DNA of 64,000 nt. Source: Bog-159 sp963756605 (lineage in GTDB: Bacteria; Acidobacteriota; Terriglobia; Bryobacterales; Bryobacteraceae). How positions within the stretch are numbered: position 1 is the first letter of the stretch; each line of letters opens with the position of its first letter. Shown in pieces: positions 53,360 through 62,640 of this stretch. A program made the position numbers and the translations under genes. The stretch spans positions 310,001-374,000 of the forward strand of contig CAVWOT010000021.1 in assembly GCA_963756605.1 (NCBI GenBank), given 5' to 3'. The notes beneath the pieces are model-generated. The model searched no databases and was not told the origin of the DNA. It saw only the letters and a program-made list of their open reading frames with translations.

Positions 53360-53396
53360 CCAGACTATATATAGCCTGGACTAGGGAGAAAGTCAA
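53360..53396 (-). promoter_or_regulatory. Promoter and palindromic operator of the second PadR gene
   Basis: On the minus strand, TTGACT (53396-53391) and TATATA (53373-53368) are 17 bp apart. The -10 is the centre of the palindrome CCAGACTATATATAGCCTGG (53360-53379, plus strand), which has one mismatched base pair. Its position would let a dimeric repressor exclude RNA polymerase. PadR is the obvious candidate, by inference. Confidence 0.7.
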
Positions 53397-53610
53397 GCGG
53401 ATTCGTTCGGGACGCGCAAGATCCGAATTTTTCACTTTCATGCTCAAGAGGGGTGAGAAGCCGTCCGCCAACAGTTACGAGCGAATCGACGAACTGCTGC
53501 ACGAGGCGGCGCGCCGCGCCCGGCCTGGCCGGTTCCTGCCAGCTGTAGAGAGGACATCGGCGGGGGCCGCGTCTCAAACGGGGCGGAATCTGCGGACTTT
53601 CTGAAGCGGG

Positions 53611-53880
53611 GTGAAAGACGACAACATCGGCCTGACTTGGGATCCCAACAATGCGGCCGAATCAGGCGAGCAGCCGCTCCCCGATGGCTACCGCAGGCTC
53701 GACCCAGCGCGTATCTTTCACGTTCATCTCCGCGACTACAGCCACGACACTACCGGGAAAGTGATATGGACCGCGGTCGGCCAGGGCGAATTCGACAACC
53801 TGGGGCAGATCCGCGCACGCGCGCTGCGTAACCGCTGATTCCTTGACGGACCCGAGCGTACCAAGTTCGGGCGCCGGTGA
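53611..53880 (+). pseudogene. Fragment of a sugar phosphate isomerase/epimerase (xylose-isomerase-like TIM barrel)
   Basis: The plus strand reads DNIGLTWDPNNAAESGEQPL, then YRRLDPARIFHVHLRDYSHD and GQGEFDNLGQIRA. This is the metal-binding GLTWDPNN/HVHLRDY/GQGEFDN region of AP-endonuclease-2-like TIM barrels. The preceding 200 bp do not continue the barrel and the C-terminal strand (ETH motif) is lost after ALRNR. It is a relic of a larger gene. The 53405-53610 part holds no recognisable gene. Confidence 0.65.
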
Positions 53881-53914
53881 AGTCTCAAATATATTGGAAA
53901 GCGAGGTCCGCCAC

Positions 53915-54208
53915 TTAGCCTTTCGCCTTCTTCGGCGGCATGATGGCGTCTTTCGCGGCTTTAGCTACCCGAAACTTCACTACCTTCTTCGCGGCGATCT
54001 TGATGGCTTCGCCAGTGGCCGGGTTACGTCCCATGCGCGCCTTGCGCTCCACACGCACCAGTCGCCCTATGCCGGGCAGGACGAATACGCCATTCTTCTT
54101 GACCTCGCTGATGGCCGTTTCAGCCAGTGCAGTGAGCAAGCCCTGCGAAACTTTCTTGGTAACCTCGCACTTCTCTGCCAACGCTTGAACGATTTGCGAT
54201 TGCGTCAT
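53915..54208 (-). CDS. HU-family nucleoid DNA-binding protein
   Basis: A 97-residue HU protein: MTQSQIVQALAEKCEVTKKV (helix 1), LLTALAETAISEVKKNGVFV (helix 2), LPGIGRLVRVERKARMGRNP with the RNP motif at the tip of the DNA-binding arm, then ATGEAIKIAAKKVVKFRVAK. A short basic tail (PPKKAKG) follows. It is a dimeric architectural protein that bends DNA. Start 54208 follows GAAAGGTAGAAC. The inverted repeat at 54258-54279 lies in its upstream region. Which HU paralogue this is cannot be told. Confidence 0.93.
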   Translation of the reverse strand: MTQSQIVQALAEKCEVTKKVSQGLLTALAETAISEVKKNGVFVLPGIGRLVRVERKARMGRNPATGEAIKIAAKKVVKFRVAKAAKDAIMPPKKAKG

Positions 54209-54257
54209 TGTTCTACCTTTCGGTTGTTCCGATGAGACAATGGTACCGCAATACTAA

Positions 54258-54279
54258 AACATTTCAAAGGGGAAATGTT
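54258..54279 (-). terminator. Inverted repeat between the Bax-inhibitor-like and HU genes
   Basis: AACATTTC and GAAATGTT pair over 8 bp with a 6-base loop. On the minus strand the second arm is followed by TTAG, completing a short T-run. It lies 51 bp after the end of the membrane-protein gene and 50 bp before the HU start, so it may terminate the former or act as an operator for HU. Confidence 0.4.
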
Positions 54280-54329
54280 CCGGATTGAAAACTGCACTCT
54301 AACCCTGCTTATCGACCTGCTGGTTCTGC

Positions 54330-55013
54330 TCAGCGTCTGCGGTTCAAGCGCAGCAGTATGTTCAGAATCGCTACGAAGACATTGAAGAGGCCTGCGAACA
54401 GCATCAGCGCGCCAGGGATCGGGCTGTCGGCTTCCGGGTTGTGGAGGACAGCGCTTGTGGCATACACCAGGATACAGACGCCTAATATACCGATTCCAGC
54501 GGCAATCAGCATCCCTAACAGGCCGATGTTGAGAAATGCGTTGAGCACCATTGCGGCGATGATGCTGACGAAAATCCCTAACATGAGTCCTCGCGGCGCC
54601 GAAAACGTTCGGCTCGACGACATCACGAATAGTGTGACCGCGCCAAAGACGATCAGGGTCATCAGCATCGCGATCTTAGTCGTTCCAGGTGAGTAGAGGC
54701 TTGCAAACCGCAGGATGGGAGCCAGGACCAATCCTGAAACGAACCCGTCGGCCAGCAGCGCAGTGACGCCCAAAACCGGGTTGTGCCGGGCCGCGATCGC
54801 TACCCTCGGGATCACGTTAAGCAATACCATCGCCAGGATCCAGCCCAGCCAGCCGGTAAAGAGGTTAGCCAAGCTGTCCGATTGCGCGCCGAGGTACCCG
54901 CCGCAGAGCCCGCCTGCCACACTGAGGCCAAGCAGCATATACGTTTTCTTGATGGTCTCGGCTCGGATCGAGCTCAGTTGAGTGCTGCCGAACAGATTGT
55001 CGGTTACGGTCAT
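54330..55013 (-). CDS. Bax-inhibitor-1/YccA family membrane protein
   Basis: A 227-residue integral membrane protein with seven predicted helices (for example KKTYMLLGLSVAGGLCGGYL, GWLGWILAMVLLNVIPRVAI, ALLADGFVSGLVLAPILRFA, IAMLMTLIVFGAVTLFVMSS, GLMLGIFVSIIAAMVLNAFL, LLGMLIAAGIGILGVCILVY, GALMLFAGLFNVFVAILNIL). The C-terminal pattern LYATS.. then ALMLFAGLFNVFVAILNILL corresponds to the ALxLYLDFINLFLxLL signature of BI-1/YccA proteins. Bacterial YccA modulates the FtsH protease; others leak calcium. The role here is not known. It is divergent from the MFS gene. Confidence 0.85.
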   Translation of the reverse strand: MTVTDNLFGSTQLSSIRAETIKKTYMLLGLSVAGGLCGGYLGAQSDSLANLFTGWLGWILAMVLLNVIPRVAIAARHNPVLGVTALLADGFVSGLVLAPILRFASLYSPGTTKIAMLMTLIVFGAVTLFVMSSSRTFSAPRGLMLGIFVSIIAAMVLNAFLNIGLLGMLIAAGIGILGVCILVYATSAVLHNPEADSPIPGALMLFAGLFNVFVAILNILLRLNRRR

Positions 55014-55147
55014 GTAACGAAGGATACCACCGGATGCGGCCGACCGCGCCGATGGGAATGTGCTCGAAGGTGCTCTATCGACTGCCTACCACGTGTGCTC
55101 GACACGCGATTCTTTTTCCCGTTATACTCTGTTGGTCAGACTCCCTT

Positions 55148-56464
55148 ATGAGTTTCCCGCATGTTCTGTCCGGCGCAGACTTCGAAGCCGCCACCTACCG
55201 CAAAGTCATGTGGCGCCTGATGCCCTTCCTGTTCCTCTGTTATGTGCTGGCATACGTCGACCGTGTCAACGTAGGCTTCGCCAAGCTCCAAATGCAGCAG
55301 GACCTGAGGATGAGCGATTCGGTTTACGGTCTGGGAGCCGGCATCTTCTTCATCGGCTACTTCTTCTTCGAGGTGCCCGGCAACATGATCCTGCAACGCA
55401 TCGGAGCCCGCTTGTGGATTGGGCCGATCATGATCGTCTGGGGCGTCGTCTCGGCTTGCACCATGCTTGTCGGGAGCGCAACCGGTTTCTACGCGATACG
55501 TTTCCTGCTGGGGATCGTGGAATCCGGTTTTTTCCCCGGAGTGATCCTCTACCTGACTTTCTGGTTCACCAGCAAGCACCGCGCCAGGATGGTGGCAGTA
55601 TTCATGAGCGCCATCCCGGTTTCCGGAATCATCGCCGGTCCAATCTCGGGGTGGATTCTGGCACGGATGAACGGCGTCGGGCACCTGTCGGCCTGGCAGT
55701 GGCTGTTCCTCGTGGAGGGCGTTCCGTCGCTCATGGCCGGGGCGATCACCCTCTACTTCCTGACCAACAACCCGGCAGAGGCCCGCTGGCTCGACGGCCG
55801 CGAGAAGAGCCTGATCCTTGCGCGCCTCCAGGAAGATGAGCGGTCCAAGAGAGGTGCGGGGCAAGGCCGGCACCGCTTTATCGACGCTTTTCGCAGCCCG
55901 CAAGTGTGGCTGTTGTGCCTGGTCTATTTCGGCATCACGGCCGGCAATTACGGTATTGGATTCTGGCTGCCGCAGGTGATCAAGGAAACCATTACCAACA
56001 GGCCCTTGGCCATCGGTTGGCTCTCCATCATCCCGTACACCGGCGCTGTCATCGCCATGTTTATCGTTGGACACCACTCCGATGTGAAGCGCGAGCGGCG
56101 ATGGCACTTCGCGCTGTGCGGCACGCTGGGAGCAGCCGCGTTTGCCGCCAGCTCGGTTCGTGGAATCCCGGGAGGGATTGGCCTCGCCGCACTGACGCTC
56201 GCCACGGTCGGGATCCTATGCTCGCATGCCCTGTTCTGGGCGCTGCCCACCGCGATTCTCTCTGGCTCTGCGGCGGCTGCGGGAATCGCCTGGATCAACT
56301 CGGTCGGCAACCTCGCCGGCTACGTCAGCCCCTTTCTGGTGGGAACCATCCGCGACCGCACTCACAGCATGACGCTTGCGCTTCTGGCTCTTTCCGCTGC
56401 GGCGCTGGCGTCCGCTCTGGTATCGCTCTACGTGACGCGCAGGGCAGCCGGTAACCCGACATGA
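55148..56464 (+). CDS. MFS transporter, anion:cation symporter (ACS) family
   Basis: A 438-residue, 12-helix transporter. The ATG at 55148 is preferred over the GTG/ATG at 55034 because the family begins near TYRKVMWRLMPFLFLCYVLA and TATACT lies at 55123-55128. Family marks: YVDRVNVGFAKLQMQQDLRM (loop 1), PGNMILQRIGARLWIGPIMI, GIVESGFFPGVILYLTFWF, FMSAIPVSGIIAGPISGWIL, then SDVKRERRWHF in the loop between helices 8 and 9. ACS members import organic anions such as tartrate, galactonate, phthalate or hexuronates with protons. The substrate is not identifiable, since no catabolic genes lie next to it. Confidence 0.9.
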   Translation: MSFPHVLSGADFEAATYRKVMWRLMPFLFLCYVLAYVDRVNVGFAKLQMQQDLRMSDSVYGLGAGIFFIGYFFFEVPGNMILQRIGARLWIGPIMIVWGVVSACTMLVGSATGFYAIRFLLGIVESGFFPGVILYLTFWFTSKHRARMVAVFMSAIPVSGIIAGPISGWILARMNGVGHLSAWQWLFLVEGVPSLMAGAITLYFLTNNPAEARWLDGREKSLILARLQEDERSKRGAGQGRHRFIDAFRSPQVWLLCLVYFGITAGNYGIGFWLPQVIKETITNRPLAIGWLSIIPYTGAVIAMFIVGHHSDVKRERRWHFALCGTLGAAAFAASSVRGIPGGIGLAALTLATVGILCSHALFWALPTAILSGSAAAAGIAWINSVGNLAGYVSPFLVGTIRDRTHSMTLALLALSAAALASALVSLYVTRRAAGNPT

Positions 56465-56686
56465 AGCCAGGCAGTATCGCCAATTCCCGGATTGAACGAG
56501 GGCGAGACCCGGCACCGCCGGCCCGAAAATCCAGCCGCCATCTGCAAAACTATGGTGTGCGGCCTGACATCATCGTTGAACGGGTTTCCGGCTTGTGGCT
56601 GTTTCAAGTCGCGCGAGATTTGGCGGATGCGGCGATTGCTGACGGGCTGGACGTGATGGAATGACCCGGGGGGGTGTGGACATCGC

Positions 56687-57464
56687 ATGGGACTATACCA
56701 GTTCCACCTTGGTATAGCCGTTGCCCCTGCAAATTCGCCGCAACCCACCGACAAACTCTCTGGCGTGATCGATCGCGTTACGTACTTCAACGAAGAAAGC
56801 GGCTTTGTGGTCCTCGAAGTGAAAGTCGGCGGGCATCGCGATCTGGTCAGCGTGGCCCGGCTCACCGCCTGCAGCCAGTGCTGGCGAGTGGCTGACCGCC
56901 GAAGGAGCGTCGATCCGGGACCGGGAACACGGACTCCAACTGAAAGCCACAGTGCTCAAGACCGTGCCGCCCGATACCGCGGAGGAGATTCAGAAGAATT
57001 TGTGCAGGTGCAGCCAGGAACGGGGCGGGTACGCCAGCCACGGGTCCAATCCGCGCGATTGTGACCTTGTAGTCATGGACGAAGCCTCGATGGTGGACGC
57101 TAGTGCAGATGCACAGGGTCTGAAGGCGGTTCCCTTACGGTCTGCCTTGATCCTGGTGGGCGATGCGGACCAGCTTCCCTCTGTGGGTTCGGGCAACGTT
57201 CTGAAGGATCTGATCGATTGCGGACTCGTGCCGGTCGTCCGTCTCACCGAAGTGGTCCGGCAGGCGGCGGGGAGCAAGATCATTGTGACGGATCACCGGA
57301 TTCGACGCGGCCTGATGCCGGAGCCGGCGGAGGGGTTGGAATCCGATTTCCACTTTATCGCACGGGACGAGCCGGAACGGATCGCCGCCACACTGGAGGA
57401 TTTGGTCCAGAGCCGCGGATCCCTGGCAGTCCGGGAACTGAATCAGCGTTTGCAGGCCTCCTGA
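56687..57464 (+). pseudogene. RecD2-like helicase remnant with internal deletion
   Basis: Begins with the RecD2 N-terminal OB-fold segment (LSGVIDRVTYFNEESGFVVL, EVKVGGHRDLVSV), shifts frame near 56870 to GEWLTAEGASIRDREHGLQL and KATVLKTVPPDTAEEIQ, then jumps directly to the motor domain with Walker B (CDLVVMDEASMVD), VGDADQLPSVGSGNVLKDLI and VVRLTEVVRQA. The helix-hairpin-helix part and Walker A are gone. The segment ends in a stop at about 57462. This is a dead copy; the transposase remnant begins 25 bp later. Confidence 0.75.
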
Positions 57465-57488
57465 TCCCGCCGCAACCAGCACCAAAGC

Positions 57489-57943
57489 ATGTTCCGGATC
57501 CAGATAGATCCTCGCGACATCGGCTGCTTTCGGTGCTATAAGCGACACGGTACCACGACCCTTTTTGCCGCCCTGAACATCCTGACCGGCCGGGTGAAGA
57601 CTGGCCATTACCCGCGGCGCCGCCGCCGTGAATTTCTGGACTTTATGAATGGCACCGCAGCGGACCACCCGGACCGCATGATTCACGTGGTGCCGGACAA
57701 CCTGAATACCCACCAGCCCAAGCGGGACCGATGGCTACAATCGCCTCCAAATGTCCACTTGCACACTTCATTCCCACCTATAGCTCCTGGCTCAACCAGG
57801 AGGAGTGCTGGTTCAGTATGATGAGCCGCGCGGCGCGCAGTGCCAGCTTCACCTCCCCCCGCCAGCTCAGGGACGCCATTGACGCCTTCGTCGAGGTTTA
57901 CAATCCGAAGCCCCAATGGATTTACTCTAATTTATGCAAGTAA
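57489..57943 (+). pseudogene. IS630-family transposase, C-terminal remnant
   Basis: Two frames together carry the DDE domain end. Frame A reads RHGTTTLFAALNILTGRVKT and RMIHVVPDNLNTHQPKR with the second catalytic Asp. After a shift near 57770, frame B reads HFIPTYSSWLNQEECWFSMM with the catalytic Glu, and QLRDAIDAFVEVYNPKPQWI. The first catalytic Asp and the N-terminal helix-turn-helix are absent. No terminal inverted repeat could be matched. Confidence 0.8.
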
Positions 57944-57963
57944 GTACTAGCTTAGCTAAAGAG

Positions 57964-60313
57964 TTACGCCGCCACGCGCAGACGGTCCTGCTCGCTGATA
58001 CCTGGAATAGCTGCTCGCAGGACATCATGCACGTGTTCGGCCAGGATGAACTCCATCTCGTTGCGGGCATCGGGCGGCATATCTTGCAAATCCTTCTCGT
58101 TTTGCTTGGGAATGATGACGCGGCGGATACCGAGGCGGCGCGCGGCCAGCATCTTCTCTTTGATTCCGCCTACCGGCAGTACAAGGCCGGAAAGCGTGAC
58201 TTCACCGGTCATGGCGGTGTCGCTCCGGACCGGCAACCCGGTGTAGAGCGAAGTCAGCGCCGTGGTCATGGTGACGCCCGCCGAGGGGCCGTCCTTCGGA
58301 ATCGCCGCCGGCCGGGACGTGAACATGTGCGCCATAGCGGCGGAACATCGATTGATCGATAGAAAACTCGCTGGCATGCGACCAGATATAGCTTTGCGCG
58401 GTCTTGGCGGATTCCTGCATCACCTCGCCCAACTGGCCGGTGAGCGACAGTCCTTTGCCGTCCTTCAGCAGCGCAGCCTCGATGTAGAGAACGTCGCCGC
58501 CGGCCTCGGTCCAAGCCAGGCCGGTCGCAACGCCGGCGGGCACGTCCTTGCGAGCCTGTTCGGGCGAGAAACGCTCCGGTCCTAAGAGGTCCGTCAGTTC
58601 TTCCTTATGTATTTCGACCGGCCCCGGGGTGCCCTCGGCCACCTTTAACGCCACTTTGCGCATCACGCGACCGATGGCTCGTTCCAGTTGTCGCACGCCG
58701 GCCTCACGGGTATAGCGCGAAATCACCAGGCGCAGCGCCTCATCGCTCAGGACGCAGACGTCGGTTGAAAGACCCGCTTCCTTCAGTTGTTTGGGAACCT
58801 GGTAGCGTCGAGCGATTTCGAGCTTTTCTTCTTCGCTGTAGCCCGCCAGCCGCACTACTTCCATGCGATCGAGCAGAGGCTGCGGAATGGTATCGAGCGT
58901 GTTGGCCGTCATCACGAAGAAGACCTTCGAGATATCGAACGGCAGGTCGAGGTAATTGTCGCGAAACGTCTTGTTCTGCTCGGGATCGAGGATTTCGAGC
59001 AGCGCGGCGGCCGGGTCGCCCCGGAAATCGCGCCCGAGCTTATCCACTTCGTCCAGCATCAGTACCGGATTGTTGACACCGGCTTTGCGGATACTGTGGA
59101 TGATCCGGCCAGCCATGGCGCCGATGTAGGTGCGGCGATGCCCGCGCAACTCAGCTTCGTCGTGCATGCCGCCCAGGCTCAGGCGCTCGAACTTGCGGCC
59201 CAGCGCACGGGCGATCGACTGGCCGAGCGACGTTTTGCCAACTCCCGGAGGTCCGACGAAGCAGAGGATTGGCGCTTTGGCGCCCGGGTTCAGCTTGAGC
59301 ACGCCCAAGTGTTCGAGAATGCGTTCTTTGACGTCTTTGAGGCCGTAGTGGTCGTCCGCCAGTATCTGGCGAGCGCCCGCGATATCGATGGGCGAATCGC
59401 CGGCTTTTCTCCACGGCAGTTCCAGAATCAGTTCGAGCCAGGTGCGGCCTACGTTGTAGTCCGGAGCTTGCGTCGAGAGACGATCCAGACGCGACATCTC
59501 CCGGTCGGCTTCCTTACGGATTTCGTCCGGCAGGTCGGCTGCCTTCAGGCGCTCGCGGAGTAGCTCCAACTCGGATTCGCCCTCCTTTCCGCCCAATTCC
59601 TGCTGGATGGCGCGGAGTTGCTGCCGAAGGACGTACTCCCGCTGTTCCTTTCCCATTTCGTTCTGGGCTTTGGTCGCGATCTTACCCCGGATTTCGAGGA
59701 TCTGGAGTTCGTGGGAGAGGTGTGCATGGATCAGACGCAAGGCTTCGGTGCGGGACTCGACGGCAAGCAGCCCGTGTTCGAGGGCAACGTCCATGCTGAG
59801 CACGCTGGCCAGCATCCACGTCATTTGCAGGGGATCCGCCTGAGCCGTGATCGCGCGGGCGAACTCGACCGGTAACTCCAACCCTGCGTGTTTCAAAACG
59901 TTGGTGGCAAGGTCAATAACTTCGCGGTGGAGGGCCTCGATCTCGGGGTTCGCGTCGTCGGGCTGATCGGGAATCGGAATAGGACGGAAACTCGCGCGAA
60001 GGAAGTCTTCACCGGTGAAATCGGCGAGCGCCACCCGTTCCACGCCCAACACAAGGATGTCGTAGTTATCCTCACTGCGCCGAGACCGCTTGATAACGGC
60101 TTTGGTGGCGGTGGGGAAAAGATCCGTCGGGCCTGGAACTTCGACGGACGAATCGCGCTGGGTAACAACCAGAATCTCCTTTGCCTCGCTCGCCAAGGCT
60201 GCCTGGATGGCCGCCACGGATTGAGGACGGCCAACGGACAATGGCATCAATAAGTTAGGGAAAAGCACTGTATTCTTGATTGGGACTACAGGCAGATTCT
60301 GTTGTTGGGACAT
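57964..60313 (-). CDS. lon: ATP-dependent Lon protease, split by one frameshift
   Basis: The main frame (60313 to about 58310) encodes the LAN substrate-binding domain (LPVVPIKNTVLFPNLLMPLS), a coiled coil, and the AAA+ motor with Walker A GPPGVGKT, Walker B VLMLDEVDKLG, arginine-finger region and sensor 2, then the start of the protease domain (GVATGLAWTEAGGDVLYIEA). Near 58302-58313, in GCCGCCGGCC, the frame changes. The other frame continues with the catalytic Ser in KDGPSAGVTMTTAL and Lys in LPVGGIKEKMLAARRLG, to a stop at 57964-57966. One extra base explains it. Joined, the protein is about 780 residues, the normal Lon length. As written the motor and the Ser-Lys dyad are separated, so either the base is an error or the gene is non-functional. 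Confidence 0.85.
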
Positions 60314-60686
60314 CTATATTCTCTCTTATAAAGAATGATGAGCAAAATACACTAAAGGATTCAACTGCTTGGGCGAGGCGATCCAAGGTCCACAGCTAAA
60401 GGAGAGATTTAATCGATAGCACCCCCCGGCCACTGCCCAACGAACTTTTAGCTCTCGTGCAATTCTCAGCCAGACGTCCAGGAAGTTCGACCGGAAGAAG
60501 GCGCATCACAAAGGCCGACCCGCAAGCTATCGAGTTCAGCGGATGATATGCTTCAACCTTCCATCACATTACATCAAGTGGCTATTGTCCCCCACATACA
60601 CCGCGTGCCGGCGGTTTAAGAGAAGTCCACGCCGGGAATCACGGGCTCGCTATCGGGAGCGTTCCAGCTTCGCACCGGTGCCGCAC
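60314..60686. other. Gap without recognisable gene
   Basis: 373 bases between the lon start and the small basic gene. No ribosome-site-supported frame, tRNA-like or palindromic element was recognised, apart from the lon leader (GAGAGAATATAG before the ATG). Confidence 0.5.
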
Positions 60687-60887
60687 TTAGTTGTCAGAGG
60701 CCTTCTGCAGGGCCTTCTTCTGGCGCCGCGGTAGCCGGGACTTATTCTTTTTGGCCAATTTGGGGATTTTCGGATTCGGCGGAGTGTTTTTCTTCTCGAC
60801 TGGCGCGGCGACAACGGGTGCTTCGCTGGCGACCGTGGCCTTCTCTTTCTTGTCTTTCTTGTCCTTCTTCTCGGGTTTCTCTGCCAT
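60687..60887 (-). CDS. Small lysine-rich protein, 66 residues
   Basis: Starts MAEKPEKKDKKDKKEKATVA and ends KNKSRLPRRQKKALQKASDN, with a middle rich in Ala, Val and Pro. It is strongly basic (about a third Lys/Arg) with no membrane segment. The RLPRRQKKALQK ending looks like conserved short proteins of unknown function in Acidobacteria. The frame is open upstream, but the Lys-rich start and the lack of similarity before it favour the ATG at 60887. Low sequence complexity limits certainty. Nucleic-acid binding is a guess from charge only. Confidence 0.5.
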   Translation of the reverse strand: MAEKPEKKDKKDKKEKATVASEAPVVAAPVEKKNTPPNPKIPKLAKKNKSRLPRRQKKALQKASDN

Positions 60888-61076
60888 ATGTGATGAACCT
60901 GCGTCCCCCTCAAGTGTACTCCACAACCGTGCAGTGGCGTCCGCGCTTTCGATCCGCTCGACTTCAATCCATTGCGCCGAGACCTTCCAGCAACATCTCC
61001 GCGATGCTGCTGATGAGGATGTTACCCGCATTGTCTGGGGAATAGTCGACGCGGATCATGTCGTCGACCGTAAAGC

Positions 61077-61375
61077 TTACGTTTCATACTGCACCTTGTC
61101 CGGCGTGTGCCACGTTGAAAGTGACGGCTTGGCCTGCCGGCCTCCTTGGCCCTTGAGAATAGCGTTCTGGTCCAGCGGTTCGTATAAGCAGCGCCGGACA
61201 TTGTCGTAACGATGCTTCTTCAGCAGCCCTCTCTTCCCCAAGCATTGATTGTAGTAGTCGTCACACCGTGCCGCATGCTCATCTCTTTGGCAGTGAGCAG
61301 TCCCTTCGCGCGCAGCCGGCTGTAGGGGTAAGTCAGATGGAGGGCTTGGCGGATATGCGCGATCTTCTTCACGGG
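61077..61375 (-). pseudogene. C-terminal fragment of a serine-recombinase-type protein
   Basis: The minus strand reads KKIAHIRQALHLTYPYSRLR, then AKGLLTAKEMSMRHGVTTTT in one frame. After a shift near 61210 it continues LLKKHRYDNVRRCLYEP, then a linker and KVQYET before a stop at 61077-61079. The combination LTYPYSRLRAKGLLT-EMA-HGV and RYD/N-LYEP is the helix-turn-helix tail of widespread large serine recombinases. The catalytic domain is absent. It is part of the mobile-DNA graveyard; the short gap 60888-61076 holds no gene. Confidence 0.6.
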
Positions 61376-61420
61376 GAATGGCTCATCCTGCCAAGTCTTC
61401 CTTCCTTTTCGATTGACTCG

Positions 61421-61750
61421 TCAAAAGAAATCGTGGGTAGATTTGGGCTCGGGAAGCTTGCCAAGTGAGTAATAGAGGGCGAGCTCGAGGACACGGAAGG
61501 TGCGAAAACCGTAGGATTTTCTCATGGTGACTTTGGCTTTGTTGTTCAGGCCCGCCACGACGCCGCTGGAAAGAAGCTCTTGAGCGCGGAAGTAGTTGAG
61601 GATTAGCTCGCGATGCTGATGCAGCGACCGGGCGACCTTTTTCATGGGCTCGATGCGTGGACGCACTAATCCCATAGCTGCTGAAAAGGCTTCCTTGAGA
61701 AGGTAAGCGCGGACGATCCTTCGTATCTCTATAAACAAATCGTTGCCGTT
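61421..61750 (-). pseudogene. ISL3-family transposase, C-terminal remnant
   Basis: The minus strand reads IRRIVRAYLLKEAFSAAMGL, then RPRIEPMKKVARSLHQHREL, ILNYFRAQELLSSGVVAGLN, NKAKVTMRKSYGFRTFRVLE and LPEPKSTHDFF before the stop at 61421. This is the canonical ISL3 ending, with the catalytic Glu position (SGVVEGLNNKAK in intact copies) replaced by Ala in this remnant. About 15 residues are deleted near LKEAFS/MGL. The N-terminal two thirds is missing. Confidence 0.8.
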
Positions 61751-61929
61751 TCTGGCAAGAAACTCTAACGTGCCGGTGCTGCAGCAAGATTGGGGGTATT
61801 TGTTTACCGGCCTGACAGACCTCTGAACTGAGCCTCCTGAAGATTTCGCCGAACAAATGGAGCGGTTTCGGCTACTGTAGGGTTGGATTAACCAACGGGG
61901 CGGCCCGCGGGGAACAAGCAGGCTGATAC

Positions 61930-62312
61930 CGTCGATTTTGTTCCCAAACGAGAGTTGGACCAAGCCGAGAAGCAGATCCATCGACAGCAGCGGGAGATCG
62001 AGCGACTCAAAAGGAAGTCGAGCGTCTGCGCAAGGAATTGGAAACCGCGCTGCGAGCCAGCAAGCGCCAGGCGGCGCCGCGTTCGCGCGGCGCACCAAAA
62101 CGGAATCCAAAGCGGCCCGGCCACAAAGTGGGCCACCAGTACGGCCGGAAAGCATGCCGCCCTATCCCGGCGCGAGTGGATGAACGGATCGCGGTTCCAC
62201 TGCCGGAGTGCTGCCCGCACTGCGGCGGTGAGCTGGAGTCGAAAAGCTGCGCAACGCAGTATCAGGAAGAGATTGTGCGGCGGACCGTCGTGCGCTGGGG
62301 CCGGAAGCGCTG
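61930..62312 (+). pseudogene. IS66-family transposase, N-terminal remnant
   Basis: The plus strand reads LDQAEKQIHRQQREIERLK in one frame, then ELETALRASKRQAAPRSRGA, PKRNPKRPGHKVGHQYGRKA and LPECCPHCGGELESK in the next. This is the coiled-coil, basic linker and CCPHCGG zinc-finger start of IS66 TnpC transposases. The catalytic DDE part is absent; the sequence passes into a group II intron fragment instead, at about 62315-62375. Confidence 0.75.
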
Positions 62313-62364
62313 ACCCTGGCGGCCATCCTGGTGGGTGAGCGATTCGGAAACTGCATCCCATCCT

Positions 62365-62640
62365 AATTGCGCGGTGTACCTATTTTCGGGTCGGTCACAG
62401 CAACCGGATCTTCCATCAGATGGATTGGGCCGTGCAGAGCGAGCTGCAGTTATGGCTCGGACGCAAACACCAATGCAGTTGGCCGTCCGCCCGGAAGCAC
62501 TGGAGCTATCAGTTCCTGTACAAACGGTGCCGTGCTGTATCAAATGGTAGGGCGAGTGAGCCATCTGCCTGGCTTGCGGCGCACACAGCCGGAAGAAGGT
62601 GGCCGGAGAGCTGGATGCGGGAAATCCGCACGTCCAGTTC
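62365..62640 (+). pseudogene. Group II intron reverse transcriptase/maturase, C-terminal remnant
   Basis: The plus strand reads SGHSNRIFHQMDWAVQSELQ, LWLGRKHQCSWPSARKHWSY and QFLYKRCR, then after a frameshift MVGRVSHLPGLRRTQPEEGG and RRAGCGKSARPVR. The V-SELQLWLRRKHQ and SHLPGLRRT-PEEGGRRAGCGK patterns are the ending of maturases in bacterial group II introns. No reverse-transcriptase palm (YADD) remains. The ending overlaps the intron domain V, as is usual. Confidence 0.7.

Noticed and set aside
56461..56664. 67-codon frame directly after the MFS gene
   Set aside because: Begins within the MFS end, has no family motif and no ribosome site; likely decayed DNA.
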